Shown: positions 1 through 8,198 of the stretch, piece by piece
Numbering within the stretch: position 1 is the stretch's first letter
Layout: each line of letters opens with the position of its first letter
From: Rhodococcus sp. IEGM 1409
Lineage (GTDB): Bacteria > Actinomycetota > Actinomycetes > Mycobacteriales > Mycobacteriaceae
Reading direction: 5' to 3'
Assembly (NCBI RefSeq): GCF_030056735.1
Contig: NZ_JASHKN010000002.1
Span: forward strand, 248,001-312,000
Length of the DNA stretch: 64,000 nucleotides
Notes under the pieces: generated by a model
The model's database searches: none
The model's input: the letters and a program-made list of their open reading frames with translations, nothing else
Told to the model about the DNA's origin: nothing
Made by a program: the position numbers and the translations under genes

Positions 1-982
1 CACGCATGAGCCGCTCGGGAGTGTTGCTGCCAACCAGGGCGCGGCTTCCGGTCGCGGTGACGAGCGCGGCCGACGCTCGTATCGCAAGTTCCGACGCTCG
101 GGCGCGGGCGGCTGACATGTCGCCTCGATCGCGCAAAGCGGAATCAAGTTCCGTGCGCGCCCGGGCAGCTTGTTCTTCGAACGCGTCGGCGTCGACTCCC
201 AGATCCGCAAGTTCGGTAATAGCGCGGCGGGTGATCCCCATGGCCATCGCGCCGTTGAGCCACAGCCCGGGTAGTTGGGTGCTCTGGAATTGTTCGTCGC
301 TGACGACAGAACAGACGTCGGTGTCGGGAATTTCGAAAGCGTCGAACACGATTCGGACGGTGTTACTCCCGCGCGCCGCGATCAGTGGAAGCTCCTCGAT
401 CGTCAGCCCAGGGGCCTCGCCCACCGGTACAACGGAATGAACGATGGAATTGTCGAATTCGTCCCGCGCCGACACCAAGAGGACATCGACGATGCCCCAA
501 CCGGTGACGAAGGGTGCGATTCCGTCCAGGACGTAGCCGTCGTTCACCCGCTTTGCCCACAGGAGCGGCGGTCGGGGGATGGCGCCGGCATACGCAACTC
601 CGCCGCGAATCGTGCCGGAAAGGAGTCCATCCCAGTATTGTTCGCGCAGAGACATATTGGGACTCGCAGCCAATGCCCCGACGACGCCGTGGTGCTGCAT
701 CCAGGTGAACGTCGTCGCGAGGCAACCGCCGCACAAGGTTTCGAGGACGTCGACCAGTTCTTCGCTGCTGGGGCCACCGTCACCGAGGGCGGCGATGCCG
801 TAGAAGCCGTCGGCGGCGAGCGCGTCGAAATGGCTGCTGGGGATTTCTCCGTCGGCGTCGACGCTGTCGGCGACGGGAAACAGAACGGTGTCGGCGATTT
901 CGCGCGCAAGTTCCGGCCACATGGTCACGCTGTCAGGGTAAGCCGTGAGCGGGGGTTGTGGTGTGGAACCAGAACCGCGCAT
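1..982 (-). CDS. Acyl-CoA dehydrogenase family protein (3' part outside window)
   Basis: Reading the minus strand from an ATG at 982-980 gives an uninterrupted frame of 327 codons that leaves the window at base 1, so the C-terminus is missing. The product begins MRGSGSTP and contains an acyl-CoA dehydrogenase-like N-terminal helical part (WPELAREIADTVLFP), a middle beta-domain stretch (PFVTGWGIVDVLLVSARD) and the start of the C-terminal helical domain. Members are FAD flavoenzymes that oxidise acyl-CoA or related substrates. The start codon directly abuts the stop of the XRE-cupin gene (983), so the two are probably co-transcribed. Met21 (922) is an alternative start. The substrate cannot be told from the sequence. 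Confidence 0.75.
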   Translation of the reverse strand, partial: MRGSGSTPQPPLTAYPDSVTMWPELAREIADTVLFPVADSVDADGEIPSSHFDALAADGFYGIAALGDGGPSSEELVDVLETLCGGCLATTFTWMQHHGVVGALAASPNMSLREQYWDGLLSGTIRGGVAYAGAIPRPPLLWAKRVNDGYVLDGIAPFVTGWGIVDVLLVSARDEFDNSIVHSVVPVGEAPGLTIEELPLIAARGSNTVRIVFDAFEIPDTDVCSVVSDEQFQSTQLPGLWLNGAMAMGITRRAITELADLGVDADAFEEQAARARTELDSALRDRGDMSAARARASELAIRASAALVTATGSRALVGSNTPERLMR

Positions 983-1546
983 CTAGAACGAGGGAGGTGA
1001 GCTCACGATGAGGAATCTCGCGACCGCATCGGTGCGATTGAACCACCGGTGCGGGATGGTCGAGGTGTAGAGGAGGGTGTCGCCGACGTGAAGAACGTGA
1101 TGCTCGTCCAGTCCCACCTCGACCTCGACAGATCCTTCGAGAACATGAATGAACTCTTCGCCGGCGTGCTCGGTGTGCTCACCTGCCTCGGAATGAGGTG
1201 CTGCCGTGATCTCGTTGGGTTCCATGGTCCGTGAGCCGGTGGAGCAGAATCGAATCACCGAATCGTGTGCCAGTTCGAAGGTTCGCCCCTCGCCGGCGCG
1301 GACGAGGCTGGACGGAGTTCGCTCACCCTGTGCCAAGAGTGCGTGCGCCGTGGTGCCGAGCGATTGCGCGAGGCGATGAAGGTTCATGACACTGGGTACT
1401 GCGTGGCCGTTTTCGGTCTGGCTCAGGAAGGGTTGCGACAAGCCCGACTTCACGGCGACCTCGCGCAACGTCAGTCCGGCTTCTTTTCGCGCCGTCCGCA
1501 CGGCAGCCCCGATTGCGGTCGCTATCGCCTTCTGGTCGTCGTCCAT
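983..1546 (-). CDS. XRE-family transcriptional regulator with C-terminal cupin domain
   Basis: 187 aa. An N-terminal helix-turn-helix (about residues 12-66, with GLTLREVAVKSGLSQPFLSQ) is followed by a cupin barrel (about 110-182, with HAGEEFIHVLEGSVEVEVG and HVGDTLLY). This two-domain layout is typical of small-molecule-responsive regulators of catabolic operons. The gene lies head-to-head with the permease/oxygenase/hydrolase operon starting at 1681 and tail-to-head with the acyl-CoA dehydrogenase. It therefore probably controls one or both from the intergenic region 1547-1680. The ligand is unknown; a nucleobase or its oxidation product is a guess from context. Confidence 0.88.
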   Translation of the reverse strand: MDDDQKAIATAIGAAVRTARKEAGLTLREVAVKSGLSQPFLSQTENGHAVPSVMNLHRLAQSLGTTAHALLAQGERTPSSLVRAGEGRTFELAHDSVIRFCSTGSRTMEPNEITAAPHSEAGEHTEHAGEEFIHVLEGSVEVEVGLDEHHVLHVGDTLLYTSTIPHRWFNRTDAVARFLIVSSPPSF

Positions 1547-1680
1547 GTGCCGAAGATAGCAGTGCTCTGGTGAAAGTTTTGATTACACAGACGAAACAAA
1601 TTCGACCACGGTAAGAAATTATCGACGTGCTGAATAGTCCCGTACACGAAACACTTCCAGCTTCGGACGGAGATCGGCGC

Positions 1681-3072
1681 ATGGCCATCCATCCAGTCGA
1701 CCAGCGGCTCCCCATTGCCCGCCAGTCTGCTTTTGCTCTTCAGCACGTCCTCATCATGTACACCGGCTGCATCACGGTTCCGCTGGTTTTCGGTGCGGCA
1801 GTAGGACTGGACCGCAGCACAGTCGCGATGCTGATCAGCGCGGACTTACTCGTTGCAGGCATCATCACGATCATCCAGAGCCTGGGCGTCGGGAAAGTCG
1901 CCGGTGTCCGCCTGCCGATCGTCTGCGGTGCGACGTTTGCCGGGCTGACGCCGATGATTCTGATCGCCAAGGAGTACGGCCTGCAGGCCGTGTACGGGTC
2001 CATGCTCGTCGGTGGTGTTGTCGGCATAGCTTTGGCCGTACCGTTCGCCAAGATCGTCCGATACTTCCCGCCCCTGGTCACCGGCGTCGTCCTCACAGTT
2101 ATCGGCATCTCGTTGATCGGGGTCGCAGGAGGCTTGATCGTCGGAAACGACCCCACTTCCCCGTCGTTCGCCGACCCGAAGAACCTGGCGCTGGCTGCCG
2201 CGGTCGTCGTAGTCGCGGTGGCGTTCATCTGCCTCGGCCGAGGGATGTGGACGCAGCTCGGTGTGCTGATGGCATTGGTAATCGGTACCGTGATCGCCGT
2301 CCCGATGGGCCTGATCGATCTGAGCGGTGTCGGCGGCTCGGCGTGGGTGGGTTTCCCGATGCCGTTCCACTTCGGTGCTCCGGAGTTTCCCGTCACCGCC
2401 GTGGTGGCGATGAGTATCGTCATGGCAGTCGTCTTCGCCGAATCGACGGCCAGCATGCTGGCCGTCAGCGAGATCACCGGAAAGCCTTTGAAGAAAGCAG
2501 ATCTCGCGCGAGGGCTGGTGGCCGACGGTCTGTCGGGAGTTCTGGGCGGGATCTTCAACGCATTTGTCGACACCGTCTTCTCTCAGAATGTCGGCGCCGT
2601 TGCCACTACCCGGGTGTACAGCCGATACGTGACCGCTACCAGCGGCGCCATTCTGATCGTCCTCGGTCTCATCCCGCGAATGGGTGAAGTAGTTGCCGCC
2701 CTTCCCGATCCGGTGGTCGGCGGCGTGGGAATCATCTTGTTCTCGACGGTCGCGGTGGTCGGAATCAACACATTGCGCAAGGTCGACCTCAGCGACCCGA
2801 TCAACACCACGATCGCCGCCGTATCCGTGGGGATCGGTATCTTGCCGGAATTTGCGGAGGGCATGTTCGAGCGGTTCCCCTCCTCGGCCCAGATCCTCCT
2901 CGGTAGCGGCATCACCTTGGCTGCGGCCTCGGCTTTTTCGCTCAATCTACTGTTCAACCACACCAGGCTCGGTGAACTCGCCAGGCGATCACGTGAGAGC
3001 CTCCACCCCACTGCAAGAACTGAACCCGCTACCAGCTCTGCAGGAGACGCCAGTGCCATCGTCACAGTCTGA
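1681..3072 (+). CDS. NCS2 family nucleobase (xanthine/uracil/urate type) permease
   Basis: 463 aa from the ATG at 1681; a GTG at 1627 would add 18 residues. The later start is preferred because a GGAG lies upstream and MAIHPVDQRLPIARQ aligns with the usual beginning of the family. The protein is strongly hydrophobic with about 12-14 membrane helices and family motifs such as FALQHVLIMYTG near the start and FAESTASMLAVSEITG in the second half. NCS2 proteins import purines or pyrimidines with a cation. The 3' end overlaps the next gene by 20 nt, so substrate uptake and the downstream oxygenase are probably linked. The exact nucleobase cannot be deduced. Confidence 0.9.
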   Translation: MAIHPVDQRLPIARQSAFALQHVLIMYTGCITVPLVFGAAVGLDRSTVAMLISADLLVAGIITIIQSLGVGKVAGVRLPIVCGATFAGLTPMILIAKEYGLQAVYGSMLVGGVVGIALAVPFAKIVRYFPPLVTGVVLTVIGISLIGVAGGLIVGNDPTSPSFADPKNLALAAAVVVVAVAFICLGRGMWTQLGVLMALVIGTVIAVPMGLIDLSGVGGSAWVGFPMPFHFGAPEFPVTAVVAMSIVMAVVFAESTASMLAVSEITGKPLKKADLARGLVADGLSGVLGGIFNAFVDTVFSQNVGAVATTRVYSRYVTATSGAILIVLGLIPRMGEVVAALPDPVVGGVGIILFSTVAVVGINTLRKVDLSDPINTTIAAVSVGIGILPEFAEGMFERFPSSAQILLGSGITLAAASAFSLNLLFNHTRLGELARRSRESLHPTARTEPATSSAGDASAIVTV

Positions 3073-4117
3073 AATTTTCGAAGTTCCCCTCGTCGACATT
3101 TCGCCTTACGTGCTCGGAGGCGCCGACGAGGACAAGGCGCGAGTGGCTGCCGAAGTCGACCATGCCTGTCGGACCGTAGGTTTCATGCAGATTCGGGGCC
3201 ACGGCGTGCCAGGCGACGTATCCGCCGGCCTCGCCGAGGCCATGGACGACTTCTTCTGGTTGCCGATGGAGACGAAGTCGGGTCACCGTGTCGAAGGTGC
3301 GAATCGCGGATACAGCCCGCCCAAGAGCGAGTCACTGAGCCTGAGTCTCGGCGTCGAATCCGCGACTCGGATGAACGACTTTTTCGAGGCGTTCAATATA
3401 GGAACCGAAGCCCGATCGTTCACCGAACTCGAACTGGCGGAGGAGGATTACGGAATCAACCTGTGGCCCGCTGTTCGCGGGTTCAGGGAGCGCGTAGAGG
3501 ACTACTACGCCCACGGCGTGCGTGTGGCACACACACTCACCACCATATTCGAAGACGCGCTGGGTCTGGCCCCGGGATTCTTCGAGTCGATCACCGATCA
3601 TTCCATCGACGTACTGCGGATGAACAACTACGCATTGCCTGAAGGGACGGTGACATTGGACGGCGAGTTGAAGGGGATGGGGGAACACACCGATTTCGGT
3701 CTGGTCACCGTGTTGTGGGCGGATCAGGTCGAGGGTTTGCAAGTGCTCGGGAGCGACCGACGCTGGCACGACGTCTGGCCGGAAGACGATGCGCTGTTGG
3801 TCAACCTCGGGGATCTCACCGCCCGACTGACCAACGATCGCTGGATGTCCACTCTGCACCGAGTCGCGCCGCCGGTGGTGAACGGCACCATCAAGCGTCG
3901 GCGATCGGCGGCCTTCTTTCACGACGGAAACGTCGATGCGGTGATTGCGACTCTGCCGAGTTTTCAGGACGACTCGGGCTTGGAATACGAACCCATCACC
4001 GTTCGCGATCACATCAAGGCCAAACTGGCTGGGTCGAGGCAGGGAAAGTCCAATACCGCCGCAGTTCGTGAGGCGGCTCGGGTGCTTTCGGCGGCAGAGT
4101 TCGAGGTCAAGCAGTGA
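3053..4117 (+). CDS. 2-oxoglutarate/Fe(II)-dependent dioxygenase, isopenicillin N synthase-like family
   Basis: 354 aa from a GTG at 3053 with AGGAG six bases upstream. The N-terminal DIOX_N-type part (VPLVDISPYV, VGFMQIRGHGVP) is followed by the jelly-roll oxygenase domain. The iron ligands H212 and D214 (GEHTDFGLVT) and H269 (STLHRV) are visible, as is a 2-oxoglutarate-binding RxS motif (R283, S285). All catalytic residues are therefore present. The family includes plant and fungal hydroxylases and thymine 7-hydroxylase. The overlap with a nucleobase permease upstream suggests a nucleobase substrate, but this is inference. It also overlaps the downstream hydrolase by 4 nt. Confidence 0.85.
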   Translation: MPSSQSEIFEVPLVDISPYVLGGADEDKARVAAEVDHACRTVGFMQIRGHGVPGDVSAGLAEAMDDFFWLPMETKSGHRVEGANRGYSPPKSESLSLSLGVESATRMNDFFEAFNIGTEARSFTELELAEEDYGINLWPAVRGFRERVEDYYAHGVRVAHTLTTIFEDALGLAPGFFESITDHSIDVLRMNNYALPEGTVTLDGELKGMGEHTDFGLVTVLWADQVEGLQVLGSDRRWHDVWPEDDALLVNLGDLTARLTNDRWMSTLHRVAPPVVNGTIKRRRSAAFFHDGNVDAVIATLPSFQDDSGLEYEPITVRDHIKAKLAGSRQGKSNTAAVREAARVLSAAEFEVKQ

Positions 4118-4899
4118 GTGCTCGGAACATCGTCTTGATACACGGCGCCTGGGCAGGTGGTTGGGTCTGGGATTATGTGTGTGGCCCTCTGAAGTCGGCC
4201 GGCTTCGATCCCGTCGTGGTGGAGCTTCCGGGTTCCGGAAGTTGGAACCCGGACGACGTGATCGATCTCGAATCTGTTGCCGAACATGTTGTGGCAGTTG
4301 TCGATTCATTGGACGGGCCGGCAGTCCTGGTCGGACACTCGGGTGGCGGCATCGTGGCCTCACAGGTGACCGAGCAGATACCCTCGCGGGTCGCGGGTCT
4401 TGTGTACGTCGCAGGGATGATGCTGCCGTCGCAGATGGATTTCGGAATGCTGTGTACAGAAATCGGTTTGGCAGCCCCGGTCGGGATCTCGCGTTGGTTG
4501 GTCCCCGTCGGCGACGACGAGGCAACGGCAGTTCCGCCAGAAGCCGGTGCCGCTGTGTTCTTCCACGAAGCGCCGGTCGCTGATGCGATCGGCGCGGCGC
4601 GCATGCTTGTCCCACAATTGGAGTCCGCCCGCCTGATGGCCCCGGTCTGGACCGAAGAGCGGTTCGGAACCGTGCCGAGGTTGTATGTCGAATGCACCCT
4701 GGATCGAACCGTGCCGATCGAGGCTCAACGCGCCATGCAAAGACTTGTCCCCGGCGCCCAGGTGGTCAGCCTGGACACCGATCACGCACCGCAGTTGTCG
4801 GCGCTCCCGGAGTTGATCGACGCGATCACCGATTTCACACAGCAGGCGTTCAGCCGAACTCGACGCCTTGAGCCAGCGGTAGTTGGTCCGAGTAGTTGA
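4114..4899 (+). CDS. Alpha/beta hydrolase
   Basis: 261 aa, GTG start overlapping the oxygenase stop by 4 nt (GTGA), so translation is coupled. It shows an N-terminal oxyanion-hole segment (VLIHGAWAGGWVW), the nucleophile elbow GHSGG with S76, and a late histidine in DTDHAPQLS that fits the catalytic triad. It resembles the small esterase / methylesterase-like group of alpha/beta hydrolases. As third gene of a permease-oxygenase-hydrolase operon it probably acts on the oxygenase product, though no substrate is evident. Its last 50 bp overlap the convergent aldehyde dehydrogenase gene. Confidence 0.85.
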   Translation: MSARNIVLIHGAWAGGWVWDYVCGPLKSAGFDPVVVELPGSGSWNPDDVIDLESVAEHVVAVVDSLDGPAVLVGHSGGGIVASQVTEQIPSRVAGLVYVAGMMLPSQMDFGMLCTEIGLAAPVGISRWLVPVGDDEATAVPPEAGAAVFFHEAPVADAIGAARMLVPQLESARLMAPVWTEERFGTVPRLYVECTLDRTVPIEAQRAMQRLVPGAQVVSLDTDHAPQLSALPELIDAITDFTQQAFSRTRRLEPAVVGPSS

Positions 4900-6355
4900 C
4901 GGTATTGGTGGCTCGGCGCATGTAGGCCTTCCAACTATCCGAACCCGATTCGCGACCGCCACCGGTCTCCTTCTCCCCGCCGAAAGCGCCGCCGATCTCC
5001 GCGCCGGACGTTCCGATGTTCACGTTCGCGATACCGCAATCGGAGCCGTCGGCGGCGAGAAAACGCTCGGCTTCACGCTGTTCGAGTGTGAAGATCGAGG
5101 ACGAAAGTCCCTGAGGTACACCGTTGTGCAGCGTGATGGCGTCGTCGAAATCGGTGTACGTCAGGACGTAGAGGATGGGTGCAAAAGTCTCCGCCCGTAC
5201 CACCTCGGTCTGTGCGGGCATACGAACGAGAGCAGGTGTCACATAGAACCCGGATTCGCCGACGCGGTCGCCCCCGCACACCACGGTGCCGCCGTCGGCG
5301 CGCGCGGCCGCGAGGGACTTCTGCATCGCTTCGAACGCAGCTTCGTTGATCAGCGGCCCGACCAGAACACCGGAATCGAAGGGACTTCCGACCTCGAGCT
5401 GTGCGTACGCGGCCGCAACGCGCTCGACAACGTGATCGGCGATCGAGTTGTGAACGATCAGCCGACGCAGAGAGGTGCATCGCTGCCCCGCAGTTCCGGC
5501 GGCGGAGAACACGATTCCGCGTACGGCAAGCTCGAGATCTGCCGACGGTGTGACAACTGCGGCGTTGTTGCCACCCAACTCGAGGAGGCTTCGCCCGAAG
5601 CGTTCGGCGACCCGCGGAGCCACGGCGCGGCCCATTCGCACGGAACCGGTGGCGCTGACCAAGGCCACAAGTGGGTTGTCCACCAAGGCCTCACCGACAT
5701 CGCGTCCGCCGATGATCAACTGGTGGACGTCGATCGGTGCATCACAGTCGGCGAGTGCGCGTCGGAGGAGGGCGTCACATGCCAACGCCGTCAGCGGCGT
5801 GGTTTCCGAAGGCTTCCATACGACGGCGTCGCCGCACACGAGAGCGATGGCGGTATTCCACGACCACACCGCGACGGGAAAGTTGAACGCGGAGATGACC
5901 CCGACAACGCCGAGGGGGTGCCACGTTTCCGTCAACCGGTGTCCGGGACGCTCGGACGGCATGGTGCGTCCGTAGAGCTGCCGGGAGAGACCGACGGCGA
6001 ACTCGCAGATGTCGATCATCTCCTGTACCTCGCCGAGAGCCTCCGAGGTGACCTTGCCTGCTTCGAGGGTCACGATCTCCGCGAGGTCCTCCTTGTGCTC
6101 GGTCAATAGGCTGCCCAGCCGGCGCACGACCGCGCCGCGCGCCGGTGCGGGGACGGTGCGCCAGGTGAGGAACGCTCGATGCGCCGCGTCGACGGCGTCG
6201 TCGACTTCTCTACCGGAGTGCTGCCGGACGGTACGCAGCTGCGTACCGGTGATCGGGGTATGTGCGCTCAGGTCGCCGGCGGGCCACTCGACACCGCACG
6301 CGGCAAGGGCGCTTTCGGCGCGATCGGCGAGGCTCGAAGAATCAGGCAGGTTCAC
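4850..6355 (-). CDS. amaB: L-piperideine-6-carboxylate dehydrogenase (2-aminoadipate semialdehyde dehydrogenase)
   Basis: 501 aa aldehyde dehydrogenase. The GTG at 6355 overlaps the hglS stop (GTGA). Catalytic E259 (LLELGGNN) and C293 (AGTAGQRCTS) are present, with the NAD-binding segment FNFPVAVWSWN. Overall it matches the ALDH7-type piperideine-6-carboxylate dehydrogenases called Pcd in mycobacteria. It would oxidise the semialdehyde made from lysine by Lat (8199-9527) to 2-aminoadipate. An in-frame open stretch continues upstream to 7162, but it lies antisense-in-frame to hglS coding and is not protein-like, so it was not included. The 3' end overlaps the convergent hydrolase gene by 50 bp. 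Confidence 0.9.
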   Translation of the reverse strand: MNLPDSSSLADRAESALAACGVEWPAGDLSAHTPITGTQLRTVRQHSGREVDDAVDAAHRAFLTWRTVPAPARGAVVRRLGSLLTEHKEDLAEIVTLEAGKVTSEALGEVQEMIDICEFAVGLSRQLYGRTMPSERPGHRLTETWHPLGVVGVISAFNFPVAVWSWNTAIALVCGDAVVWKPSETTPLTALACDALLRRALADCDAPIDVHQLIIGGRDVGEALVDNPLVALVSATGSVRMGRAVAPRVAERFGRSLLELGGNNAAVVTPSADLELAVRGIVFSAAGTAGQRCTSLRRLIVHNSIADHVVERVAAAYAQLEVGSPFDSGVLVGPLINEAAFEAMQKSLAAARADGGTVVCGGDRVGESGFYVTPALVRMPAQTEVVRAETFAPILYVLTYTDFDDAITLHNGVPQGLSSSIFTLEQREAERFLAADGSDCGIANVNIGTSGAEIGGAFGGEKETGGGRESGSDSWKAYMRRATNTVNYSDQLPLAQGVEFG

Positions 6356-7638
6356 TGGGGGAGTCCTCTGTGGTTGTAGGCGGGAGAAAGCGCGGCACGT
6401 GACGCCTCTTGTTGTGCGTGGTACAGCTCGAACGGATCTTCGATGGTGTGGTCGATGGCGCCCTCCAATCGATCCTGCCCGTATTGGGCGCCGGGCGCAT
6501 CGGAAACGAATCCGGTCACCGAATCGAGATTGGATGCGAAGATGCCGGCCGCGGAGGCCGGTAGGAAGTCCTCGTAGACGATGGGGTCGCGGACGAGCGT
6601 CGATCCTTCGTTTCGGTACGTGAAGTAAGCCAACCCCGCGGCATCGAGTCCGTCTTCGGAGTGCGGAAATTCCCCGTCCCAGTGTGCGTCCTCGGGCCTG
6701 GCGATCAGTCGGTCGTAGATCGCTCGACCGCTGCGGGTCAACGCGATTCCGCGAGCTTCCACCTCTCCGAATCTGACGCGGACAGGTTCGGTGGTGGTCG
6801 ATCCGTCTGCCCGACGGAAGCGCCTGTCTTCGGCCAATGCGCGAAACGACGTCTGCCGCAGAAGCAGTGGCGGTCCACTCCATCTCGGCGGGCCTTGGAT
6901 GCGGTCGATCATGGTGATGCCGCGCTCGGTCATTCGGCGGTACAACTCGTCGATGTCGAGTACCCGCGGGGTGAGGTGATTGACATGTGTCGAGCCCTGC
7001 CCCGCAATGTCTGCGGCGACCGGTGAGATCGCGGCGAGTTCGAGGTACCAGGGCGCGTCGATGGGATCGGTGCCGAGCCGAAACGCGGAGGTCGCCGCGT
7101 CGACGAATTGTGTCGCCTCGGCCTCGGGCAGGCCGCCCTCGCGGCTCGATTGCCGTGCCCATTGAAGAAGTTCGGGAGAGAACAGGGTGCGGCGACGCAG
7201 GAACGCGGTGATCCGATGCTCGAGGTCGCGGTCGAAGAACCTGGAATCGGAGCTGGTCAGTACCGAGGTGAAAACGCGAAACGGGTTCCGGGCGAGTTCG
7301 GCGGGATCGGTCGGACGAAATGCCGTCGAGACAACAGGAATAGGGGAGTCCGTGAGCCGGAGGTCGTAGTAGCCGACCGGAAGCATACCGAATCCGCCGA
7401 AGACGATGGCCACGTCACGCAGTTCGTCGAGGGTGCCCAGTCTGATGGCCCCGTGACGCTCGGCGCTGACCCGCGCGAGAGTGCCCAGACGCTCGGCAGA
7501 ATCCGGATGTGCCGCGGCAAAATCATGGTTCACCTGCAGCGTTACGTCTACCAGCGTGTTGTAAGCGGGGACCTCCTCGCCGTACATCCGTGCAAGCGCC
7601 GCAGCGAACCGTGCACGTAGCTCCCAGGTTTCAACCAT
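6352..7638 (-). CDS. hglS: 2-oxoadipate dioxygenase/decarboxylase (DUF1338 family)
   Basis: 428 aa from the ATG at 7638; an upstream in-frame extension to 7965 overlaps the divergent lrp gene and was rejected. The protein is a DUF1338 (YdcJ/HglS-type) member. By motif spacing it keeps the published metal and substrate residues: H62 and R66 in SAERHGAIR, H221 in THVNHLTPR and a glutamate near 294 in FGEVEARG. HglS converts 2-oxoadipate to D-2-hydroxyglutarate and CO2 using Fe(II) and O2. The 4-nt overlap with amaB and the proximity of lat make a lysine-degradation role very likely. An uncharacterised homologue appears to sit at the same place (Rv3292) in M. tuberculosis; that is from memory. 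Confidence 0.88.
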   Translation of the reverse strand: MVETWELRARFAAALARMYGEEVPAYNTLVDVTLQVNHDFAAAHPDSAERLGTLARVSAERHGAIRLGTLDELRDVAIVFGGFGMLPVGYYDLRLTDSPIPVVSTAFRPTDPAELARNPFRVFTSVLTSSDSRFFDRDLEHRITAFLRRRTLFSPELLQWARQSSREGGLPEAEATQFVDAATSAFRLGTDPIDAPWYLELAAISPVAADIAGQGSTHVNHLTPRVLDIDELYRRMTERGITMIDRIQGPPRWSGPPLLLRQTSFRALAEDRRFRRADGSTTTEPVRVRFGEVEARGIALTRSGRAIYDRLIARPEDAHWDGEFPHSEDGLDAAGLAYFTYRNEGSTLVRDPIVYEDFLPASAAGIFASNLDSVTGFVSDAPGAQYGQDRLEGAIDHTIEDPFELYHAQQEASRAALSPAYNHRGLPQ

Positions 7639-7668
7639 ACGAATGTCCGATTGCGTTAGCCTGCGCAG

Positions 7669-8133
7669 GTGCGAGAAACAGAAACCAGTGACGTTGCCGG
7701 TGTTCCGGTCGACGAAACCGATCGACTTTTGATGCGTGAATTGGTCTTGGACGGGCGTGCCACTCTCGCGAGTCTTGCTGAGAAGGCTGGACTCTCGATC
7801 TCCGCAGTCCAGTCGAGAGTGCGTCGTTTGGAATCTCGCAAGGTGATTCGTGGGTACTCGGCGAAGATCGATCCGGAGGCACTCGGTCACAATCTGTCCG
7901 CATTTGTCGCCATCACTCCTCTCGATCCTTCGCAGCCCGACGATGCACCTGCTCGCTTGCGTCATCTACCGGCGGTCGTTTCGTGTCACTCGGTAGCCGG
8001 GAGCGAAAGCTACGTCCTGCTGGTCCGGGTGGCGTCGCCTCGGGCGCTGGAGCGATTGCTGCAGGAGATCCGTACGGCAGCCAACGTCAACACACGAAGC
8101 ACCATCATCCTACAAACTTTTTACGACGAATGA
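7669..8133 (+). CDS. lrpA: Lrp/AsnC family transcriptional regulator
   Basis: 154 aa, GTG start. An N-terminal winged HTH (DETDRLLMRELVLDGR, then LAEKAGLSISAVQSRVRRLE, about 15-65) is followed by a C-terminal RAM ligand-binding domain (about 75-150) with the typical HSVAGSESYVLLVRV strand. It lies between divergent hglS (30 nt away) and lat (65 nt downstream, same strand). This is the same position as mycobacterial LrpA next to lat, where the regulator responds to amino acids and activates lat on starvation. Lysine or a related amino acid is the likely effector. Confidence 0.9.
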   Translation: MRETETSDVAGVPVDETDRLLMRELVLDGRATLASLAEKAGLSISAVQSRVRRLESRKVIRGYSAKIDPEALGHNLSAFVAITPLDPSQPDDAPARLRHLPAVVSCHSVAGSESYVLLVRVASPRALERLLQEIRTAANVNTRSTIILQTFYDE

Positions 8134-8148
8134 CGGGCGTTCAGTAAC

Positions 8149-8180
8149 TTTTACGGCCTTCTATCGACACTTTCGTAAAA
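8149..8180. promoter_or_regulatory. Inverted repeat upstream of lat, candidate Lrp site
   Basis: The arms TTTTACG (8149-8155) and CGTAAAA (8174-8180) form a perfect 7-bp dyad with an 18-nt spacer, ending 18 bp before the lat start. A further TTTTTACG lies at the end of lrpA (about 8119-8126). Repeated A/T-rich half sites are typical of Lrp-family operators. Assignment to this Lrp is inference. Confidence 0.4.
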
Positions 8181-8198
8181 TTGACATAATCTTCGCGT

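Noticed and set aside
3332-4615. Long open reading frame on the minus strand opposite the oxygenase and hydrolase genes
   Set aside because: Antisense to two genes with clear catalytic motifs; its product is Arg/Pro-rich and without recognisable domains, as usual for antisense frames in high-GC DNA.
6356-7162. In-frame upstream extension of the aldehyde dehydrogenase (to 7162)
   Set aside because: Overlaps most of hglS on the same strand in another frame and has no aldehyde dehydrogenase similarity; the GTG at 6355 with the GTGA overlap is the likely start.
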